From NCBI GenBank assembly GCA_007125415.1, contig SLDH01000243.1, positions 1 to 5,971 of the forward strand: a stretch of DNA of 5,971 nucleotides. The letters are read 5' to 3'. The stretch comes from Roseovarius sp. (GTDB lineage Bacteria; Pseudomonadota; Alphaproteobacteria; Rhodobacterales; Rhodobacteraceae). Positions 1-5,971 of the stretch are shown piece after piece. The notes beneath the pieces are model-generated. The model had not been told where the DNA came from. It did no database searches and saw nothing but the letters and a program-made list of their open reading frames with translations. How positions within the stretch are numbered: the stretch's first letter is position 1; each line of letters begins with the position of its first letter. The translations under genes were made by a program, and so were the position numbers.

Positions 1-867
1 AACCGTGCCTCCATCGGCGTGCAGGATTTCAATGATGACATCCAGCAGACGATCGGCCGGATCCAGGGCTATGACATCACGAAATGGGCGGCCGACGAGA
101 TTCGCGCTCGCGGCATCAAGAGCCTCAATGCGGATATCCTGTTCGGCCTGCCCGATCAGTCGAAGGCACGAATCACCGAAAGCGTGCAGAAACTTCTGTC
201 CCTCAATCCCGACAGGGTGGCGCTTTACGGCTACGCGCATGTGCCGTGGATGGCCAAACGCCAGCAACTCATCCCGTCGGACCGCCTCCCCACCCCCGAA
301 GAACGGCTGGAGCTATACGACACTGCCCGCCGTCTCTTCATGTGGGATGGGTATAACGAAATCGGGATCGACCATTTCGCGACCCCGCAGGATGGCCTGA
401 GCACCGCACTGGCGGACGGGCGATTGCGGCGCAATTTCCAAGGCTATACGGATGATACGGCGGATGTGCTGATTGGCGTCGGCGCGTCCAGCATTTCGCG
501 CTTTCCGCAGGGCTTCATCCAGAACGCCCCTGCCACCAGCACGCATACGGCAGCGATTCGCGATGGCCATTTCTCGGCGGCGAGGGGTCATGTCTTTACC
601 GGGCAGGACCAGCTCCGGGCACGGATGATCGAGCAGGTCATGTGCGAATTCCGTATCGATGCGGCGGAAATGGTCTCTCGATTCGGAATCGAGAAAGGCG
701 CGCTGATCGAGATGTTCAAGGCAACAGATCGGCAGTTCGATGGGCTGTTGCTGGTCAGCGATGACGGGCTCTTCGTCCCGCCAGAGGCGCGGCCGCTGAC
801 ACGCATGATCGCACGCAGTTTCGACAATTACGAGTTGAGCAAGGCAGGCCATAGCTCGGCCATCTGA
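1..867 (+). CDS. hemN: Oxygen-independent coproporphyrinogen III oxidase HemN, C-terminal part (5' end cut by window)
   Basis: Radical SAM enzyme that oxidatively decarboxylates coproporphyrinogen III to protoporphyrinogen IX without oxygen, in the cytoplasm, during heme (and in phototrophs bacteriochlorophyll) synthesis. The reading frame is open from base 1 and gives 288 residues. By alignment from memory with the 457-residue E. coli HemN, about 164 N-terminal residues are missing, including the CX3CX2C cluster motif. Visible family marks are GVQDF (residues 6-10), Arg20, and Asp45 in ADILFGLP. These three sites match the SAM-contacting Gln172, Arg184 and Asp209 of E. coli in spacing. Further marks are GYAHVPW (about 77-83), GIDHFATP, NFQGYT and GVGASSIS. 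The GYAH and QGYT blocks and the C-terminal domain distinguish HemN from the HemW chaperone. A GTG at position 19 is an internal Val, not a start. The gene ends in TGA and faces yejF tail to tail. Its promoter, and any FNR-type control, lie outside the window. Confidence 0.95.
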   Translation, partial: NRASIGVQDFNDDIQQTIGRIQGYDITKWAADEIRARGIKSLNADILFGLPDQSKARITESVQKLLSLNPDRVALYGYAHVPWMAKRQQLIPSDRLPTPEERLELYDTARRLFMWDGYNEIGIDHFATPQDGLSTALADGRLRRNFQGYTDDTADVLIGVGASSISRFPQGFIQNAPATSTHTAAIRDGHFSAARGHVFTGQDQLRARMIEQVMCEFRIDAAEMVSRFGIEKGALIEMFKATDRQFDGLLLVSDDGLFVPPEARPLTRMIARSFDNYELSKAGHSSAI

Positions 868-876
868 GCGACTCTG

Positions 877-2474
<1,598 letters not shown>

Positions 2475-2478
<4 letters not shown>

Positions 2479-2579
2479 TCAAAGGTCTTTCTGGGGTCGA
2501 ACGCATCGCGGATGCCCTCGAAAATGAAGACGAGCAGCGACAGCATGATCGCAAAGGCAAAGAACGCCGTGAAGGCCAG
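2475..2579 (-). pseudogene. yejE: Severed C-terminal tail of yejE (last membrane helix), in frame after the premature stop
   Basis: Reading on in the yejE frame past the TGA at 2582-2580 gives 34 codons: LAFTAFFAFAIMLSLLVF, then IFEGIRDAFDPRKTFE, then TGA at 2477-2475. This is the expected YejE C-terminus: one strongly hydrophobic helix followed by the family's EAxRDAFDP-type ending. No frameshift is needed. The original stop overlaps the yejF ATG by four bases (ATGA), the usual junction for this operon. The tail has no start codon in this frame near its beginning, so it would be made only by readthrough. Its undamaged sequence argues that the stop is recent or is an error. Confidence 0.85.
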
Positions 2580-3581
2580 TCATGGCGCCTGCAGGTTCTG
2601 CTTGGCCTGCAGGGTCAACTCTCCCAGCGATGGAGCCGACGCAGGCAGGCCGAAGCCCAGAAAATCGAGCCCCGCCAGCAGCGAGATCGTCCCGGTGATC
2701 ACGAAGGGCAACATGGTCAGCGTGGCGACCATGGCATTGGGCAGCATGTGACGGAACATGATGGTGAGATTCGACACACCCAGAGCCTTGGCGGCGCGCA
2801 CATATTCGAGGTTGCGCGCGCGCAAAAACTCGGCGCGCACCACGCCCACCAAGGCCATCCAGCCAAAAAGGATGGTGATGAAGGCGAGAAGCCAGAAACT
2901 TCGTGGCAGGATCGCAAAGAGGATTATGATCACGTAGAGTTGCGGTGTCGAGGCCCATATCTCGATGATCCGCTGGAAAATCAGGTCCGTGCGCCCGCCG
3001 AAATAGCCCTGCACGGCGCCTGCAAATACCCCGATCAGCGTGGAGGCCGCCGTCACGACGAGGGTGAACATCACCGACAGCCGAAACCCGTAGATCACCC
3101 GCGCCAGCACGTCGCGCTTGGTGTCATCCGTGCCCAGCAAATTCTGCGCATTGGGCGGCAAGGGGGCCGCGCCGGGGCGGTCCACCGCGGTTCTGTAACT
3201 GTAGGGGATGGGCGGCCAGATGGCCCAGCCCCGCTGAATCTCCACCCCGTCCACCATCCCGGTCTGCGCCTGCTCCATCACGCCTTCCGGATCGTCAAAG
3301 CATCGTTCCAGCCCGCCCGAAGCAATCAGGCATCGCACTTCGGGATCACGGTAAACCGCCTCGGTCGGAAAGTCGCCGCCAAAGGCCGTTTCGGGATAGA
3401 AGCGCAGCACAGGCGTGTAGAATTCTCCCTGAAACTTCACGAGGATCGGCTTGTCATTGGCGACGAATTCCGCGGGCAGGGCAATCACCATCAAGATCGA
3501 GAAGATAATGAGCGACCACAAGGCGCGCTTGTTGCGCTTGAAATTGCGCCAGCGGCGCTGGTTGAGCGGAGAAAGCGCCAT
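2580..3581 (-). CDS. yejE: Peptide ABC transporter permease YejE, truncated by an in-frame TGA
   Basis: Inner-membrane permease that pairs with YejB to form the peptide channel. The open part is 333 residues: a short cytoplasmic N-terminus (MALSPLNQRRW), membrane helix 1 at about 21-41, a large periplasmic segment at about 42-150, LLGTDDTKRDVLARVIYG at 148-165, then transport helices. The ATPase-docking EAA loop lies at about 260-283 (EYVRAAKALGVS to HMLPNA), followed by LDFLGFGLP at 305-313. The frame stops at TGA (2582-2580) straight after NLQAP, where E. coli YejE continues with Trp and a last membrane helix. Without the stop the product would be 368 residues, against about 341 in E. coli. 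The start ATG directly abuts the yejB TAG, with GAGGG at 3586-3590 as ribosome-binding site. The periplasmic segment carries an insertion with Cys84 and Cys94. Identity is certain. Whether the gene is functional, read through, mutant or hit by a sequence error cannot be decided here. Confidence 0.9.
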   Translation of the reverse strand: MALSPLNQRRWRNFKRNKRALWSLIIFSILMVIALPAEFVANDKPILVKFQGEFYTPVLRFYPETAFGGDFPTEAVYRDPEVRCLIASGGLERCFDDPEGVMEQAQTGMVDGVEIQRGWAIWPPIPYSYRTAVDRPGAAPLPPNAQNLLGTDDTKRDVLARVIYGFRLSVMFTLVVTAASTLIGVFAGAVQGYFGGRTDLIFQRIIEIWASTPQLYVIIILFAILPRSFWLLAFITILFGWMALVGVVRAEFLRARNLEYVRAAKALGVSNLTIMFRHMLPNAMVATLTMLPFVITGTISLLAGLDFLGFGLPASAPSLGELTLQAKQNLQAP

Positions 3582-4667
3582 CTAGCCCTCGCGCTTCTCG
3601 AAATCGATCCGCGGATCGACAAGAACATACATCAGATCCGACAGGATATTGACCACAAGACCGATCAGCCCGAAGAGAAAGAGCGTGCCGAACATCACCG
3701 GATAGTCGCGGCCCACTGCCGCCTCGAAGCCAAGCCGCCCCAAACCGTCAAGCGAAAAGATGGTCTCGATCAGAAGGCTGCTGCCGAAAAATACCCCGAT
3801 GAACACGGCCGGAAAACCTGCGATGACGATCAGCATCGCGTTGCGAAAGACATGTCCGTAAAGCACGCGCCGCTCCGTCAGCCCCTTGGCACGCGCCGTC
3901 ATCACATAGTGTTTCTTGATCTCGTCCAGAAAGCTGTTCTTTGTCAGCAGGGTCAGGGTGGCAAAGGCCGAGATGGTAGAGGCCAGCACAGGCAGGAAGA
4001 TATGCCAGGCATAATCCACCACCTTGCCCCAGAGGCTCAACTCGCCCCAGTTGTCCGACGTGAGGCCGCGCAGCGGGAAGATCTGCAGATAGCTGCCGCC
4101 GGCAAAGAGCACGACCAGCAGGATCGCGAAGAGAAAGGCCGGAATCGCATAGGCCGCAATGATCACGCCACTGGTCCAGTGGTCAAAACGTGATCCATCC
4201 CGCGTCGCCTTGCGGATCCCCAGCGGGATGGAGACAAGATAGGCAATGAGCGTTGACCATAGCCCGAGAGAGATGGAGACGGGCATCTTCTCGAGCACCA
4301 GTGAGGTGACTTCCTGTTGCCTGAAATAACTCTCGCCGAAATCGAAGCGCATGTAATTCCACATCATGTTGAAGAACCGCTCGAGAGGTGGCTTGTCGAG
4401 GCCGAATTGACGTTCAAGCTCGGCGATGAATTCGGGCGGCAGGCCGCGTGCGCCCAGATACCCATCGCCGCCATCGGTGCCGCTCAAGGTGCCATCCTCG
4501 CCGCCTCCGGCAAAACCGCCGAAGACGTTGCCATCGCCCTGCATCTGCGAGATTACCTGTTGCACCGGCCCGCCCGGCACGAACTGCACCAGCACGAAAT
4601 TGATCACCATGATCCCGAACGGCGTGGGGACGATCAGCAAGAGCCGTCGCAGTATGTAGGCACCCAT
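3582..4667 (-). CDS. yejB: Peptide ABC transporter permease YejB
   Basis: Inner-membrane permease of the YejABEF oligopeptide importer, 361 residues, close to the family length. It begins [11 protein letters not shown], with helix 1 at about 8-30 and the typical PGGPV motif at 31-35. A Gly/Asp-rich low-complexity periplasmic stretch follows at about 44-75, then [11 protein letters not shown] (88-98) and RFDFGESYF (107-115). The helices of the binding-protein-dependent permease domain follow from about 132, with [17 protein letters not shown], then [19 protein letters not shown]. The ATPase-docking EAA-type loop is at about 256-279 (MTARAKG to HVFRNAML), and the protein ends [13 protein letters not shown], the usual YejB ending. 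The chosen ATG has GAGG (4678-4681) ten bases upstream. The gene starts 7 bases after the yejA stop, and its TAG directly touches the yejE ATG. All expected blocks are intact, so nothing suggests decay. Confidence 0.95.
   Translation of the reverse strand: MGAYILRRLLLIVPTPFGIMVINFVLVQFVPGGPVQQVISQMQGDGNVFGGFAGGGEDGTLSGTDGGDGYLGARGLPPEFIAELERQFGLDKPPLERFFNMMWNYMRFDFGESYFRQQEVTSLVLEKMPVSISLGLWSTLIAYLVSIPLGIRKATRDGSRFDHWTSGVIIAAYAIPAFLFAILLVVLFAGGSYLQIFPLRGLTSDNWGELSLWGKVVDYAWHIFLPVLASTISAFATLTLLTKNSFLDEIKKHYVMTARAKGLTERRVLYGHVFRNAMLIVIAGFPAVFIGVFFGSSLLIETIFSLDGLGRLGFEAAVGRDYPVMFGTLFLFGLIGLVVNILSDLMYVLVDPRIDFEKREG
3586..3590 (-). promoter_or_regulatory. Ribosome-binding site of yejE
   Basis: GAGGG lies four bases before the yejE ATG, inside the last codons of yejB. 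It fixes the ATG at 3581 as start. The TAG-ATG junction leaves no spacer, so yejE is probably translationally coupled to yejB. Confidence 0.6.
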
Positions 4668-4674
4668 CGGCGGG

Positions 4675-5971
4675 TTACCTCATCGCGCCGGACGCTCTGA
4701 GGGCCTCGCCCTTCTCCGCGTCATACCACCAGAAGTCCAGCGCTCCCAGCGCGTAGGGTGGCTGCTCTTCCGGGCGCCCGTACATGTTCCAGTAGGCTAC
4801 CCAGTGATCAGGCACGAAGCCGGTGGGTACGATGAAGAACTCGTGGCGCAAGGCGCGGTCCAGCACGCGCACCGCGACTTCCTCCTCCGTCAGGCTTTCG
4901 GTCTCGAGCGATTTTTCGATCACCGCATCCACCAACGGGCTCGCAAGCCCTGCGGGGTTGAACAGGCTGTAGGCGGCGTCTTCCGAGCCGAAGCGCTGCA
5001 TCAGCCCGGCCCCGGCCGTGGTTATTGCCGGATAGCCCCGGAGGATAAGGTCATAATCGCGCTGCTCGCGGCGCAGGCCGAATTGCGCGGTGTCCACCGT
5101 GTCGAGCCTGATGTCAAAGCCCAGACGCTCGAGGTTGTCGACAAAATTGCTGACAAGAGCGCGGCTCGTCGGGTCGGCGGCGCTGCTGAGCAGGAAGGTG
5201 ATGGTGAGGGGCGCCCCCGCCTCGTTGCGCAGCTTGCCGCCGGCATCGATGTTCCACCCCGCCTCTTCCAGCAGGGAAAGCGCCTGGCGCCGCGCGACAC
5301 GCGGCAAGAGCGTGTCGGCATCCGACGCATGAGGCACGCGCGCCTCGGCCGTCAGGAAGTCTTCAGGCACCACATCGCCCAGATCGGCAAGAAAGGCGAG
5401 TTCCTCGACCGAGGGCGGGCCCTTGGCCTCCAGATGGGTGCCATGGGAGAAAGACCGTTGTTGCTCCCGCAGACCATTCATCAACGAATGGTTGGTCCAT
5501 TCGAAATTGAAGCCGAGAGCGATGGCTTCGCGGATCCTTATATCCTTGAGGACGTCACTGCCGAGGTTGAAGATGATGCCGGACACTTCCGGCGGATTGC
5601 CGTCGGGCAGTTCCTCCCTGATCACATCGCCGCGATTCAGGGCCGGAAAGTCATAGGCATTGACCCATCTTGTTGCCTCCGTCTCGGTTCGAAAGGTGAC
5701 AGTCCCTGATGTGAACGCCTCGAAAGCAGTGGTCGAATCGCTGAAATACTCGAGCCTGATCCGGTCGAAATTGTAGCGGCCCTGGTTGATCGGCAGGTGC
5801 CAGCCCCAGTAATCGGGGTCGCGCTCATAGACCACACGCCGGTTGCGCACCACATCGCCAATGACGTATGGCCCCGACCCGGGCGAGATATCGAAGCGGC
5901 TTTCGTTCAGCTTTGCGCCGGTCTCTTCATACCATTTGCGCGACCAGACGGGGGTGAATCCCACCGTTTCG
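4675..5971 (-). CDS. yejA: Periplasmic peptide-binding protein YejA (SBP family 5), C-terminal part (5' end beyond window)
   Basis: Extracellular solute-binding protein of family 5 (SBP_bac_5) that would deliver oligopeptides to YejB/YejE. The visible part is 431 residues, counted from the first full codon at 5970. The family is usually about 600 or more residues long, so roughly 170-200 N-terminal residues, including the signal peptide, lie outside the window. Recognisable blocks are GSGPY (31-35), the [20 protein letters not shown] region (about 50-69), [20 protein letters not shown], the [18 protein letters not shown] block, LLEEAGWN and, near the end, [17 protein letters not shown]. The YDFP, FEWTN and ALGxLDFWWYD blocks mark the YejA branch rather than DppA or OppA. 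The GTG at 5964-5962 is an internal Val, not the start. The stop is TAA, 7 bases before yejB, and this stop sits inside the yejB ribosome-binding region. The gene is first in the visible operon; whether another gene precedes it cannot be seen. Confidence 0.93.
   Translation of the reverse strand, partial: ETVGFTPVWSRKWYEETGAKLNESRFDISPGSGPYVIGDVVRNRRVVYERDPDYWGWHLPINQGRYNFDRIRLEYFSDSTTAFEAFTSGTVTFRTETEATRWVNAYDFPALNRGDVIREELPDGNPPEVSGIIFNLGSDVLKDIRIREAIALGFNFEWTNHSLMNGLREQQRSFSHGTHLEAKGPPSVEELAFLADLGDVVPEDFLTAEARVPHASDADTLLPRVARRQALSLLEEAGWNIDAGGKLRNEAGAPLTITFLLSSAADPTSRALVSNFVDNLERLGFDIRLDTVDTAQFGLRREQRDYDLILRGYPAITTAGAGLMQRFGSEDAAYSLFNPAGLASPLVDAVIEKSLETESLTEEEVAVRVLDRALRHEFFIVPTGFVPDHWVAYWNMYGRPEEQPPYALGALDFWWYDAEKGEALRASGAMR
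4678..4681 (-). promoter_or_regulatory. Ribosome-binding site of yejB
   Basis: GAGG lies ten bases before the yejB ATG and runs into the yejA TAA stop. It supports the chosen yejB start and implies that ribosomes finishing yejA stop on the yejB initiation region. Confidence 0.6.

Noticed and set aside
2580..2582. Selenocysteine at the yejE TGA, or reassigned genetic code
   Set aside because: The expected residue is Trp, in a protein with no redox role, and no convincing SECIS-like hairpin was seen just after the codon. TGA ends hemN and yejF at the expected places, so the code is standard.
2748..4193. 481-codon open frame on the + strand, antisense to yejE and yejB
   Set aside because: It is very rich in His, Gln, Arg and Lys with no domain or hydrophobic segments, and spans two well-supported genes on the other strand. 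Shadow frame.
4446..4538. Gly/Asp-rich stretch in YejB (residues about 44-74) as an unusual insertion or repeat
   Set aside because: E. coli YejB has a comparable Gly-rich segment at the same place before the RGL block, so this looks normal for the family. No exact DNA repeat is seen.
4804..5709. 301-codon open frame on the + strand, antisense to yejA
   Set aside because: yejA on the minus strand has clear family blocks throughout. The + frame shows no recognisable motif.

Overview
The window is GC-rich, gene-dense bacterial chromosome with no RNA gene, mobile element or CRISPR array. Codon use, the HemN type and the YejABEF sequences suggest an alphaproteobacterium, plausibly a Rhodobacterales/roseobacter-type organism. 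That placement rests on family resemblance, not on a search.

Layout: positions 1-867 (+) hold the C-terminal two-thirds of hemN, the oxygen-independent coproporphyrinogen III oxidase of heme synthesis, cut by the left edge. After 9 bases a convergent (-) operon follows. In transcription order it is yejA (periplasmic peptide-binding protein, 4675 to beyond the right edge), yejB (permease, 3582-4667), yejE (permease, from 3581) and yejF (fused double ATPase, 877-2478). The genes are spaced 7, 0 and, for the ancestral yejE frame, -4 bases apart, so they must be one transcript. Its promoter lies outside the window, upstream of yejA.

The four yej products make a complete oligopeptide ABC importer. 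YejA captures the peptide in the periplasm, YejB and YejE form the membrane channel, and both ATPase sites sit in YejF. Known relatives take up peptides and peptide-like antibiotics such as microcin C, and affect sensitivity to antimicrobial peptides.

The one clearly abnormal feature is an in-frame TGA in yejE at 2580-2582. It stands where the family has a Trp codon in a conserved NLQAPW motif. The following 34 codons are still in frame, still encode the expected last membrane helix and the DAFDPRK tail, and end in the ATGA overlap with yejF. A single G-to-A change (or a sequence error) therefore explains it. I found no undescribed system here; the rest of the window is conventional.
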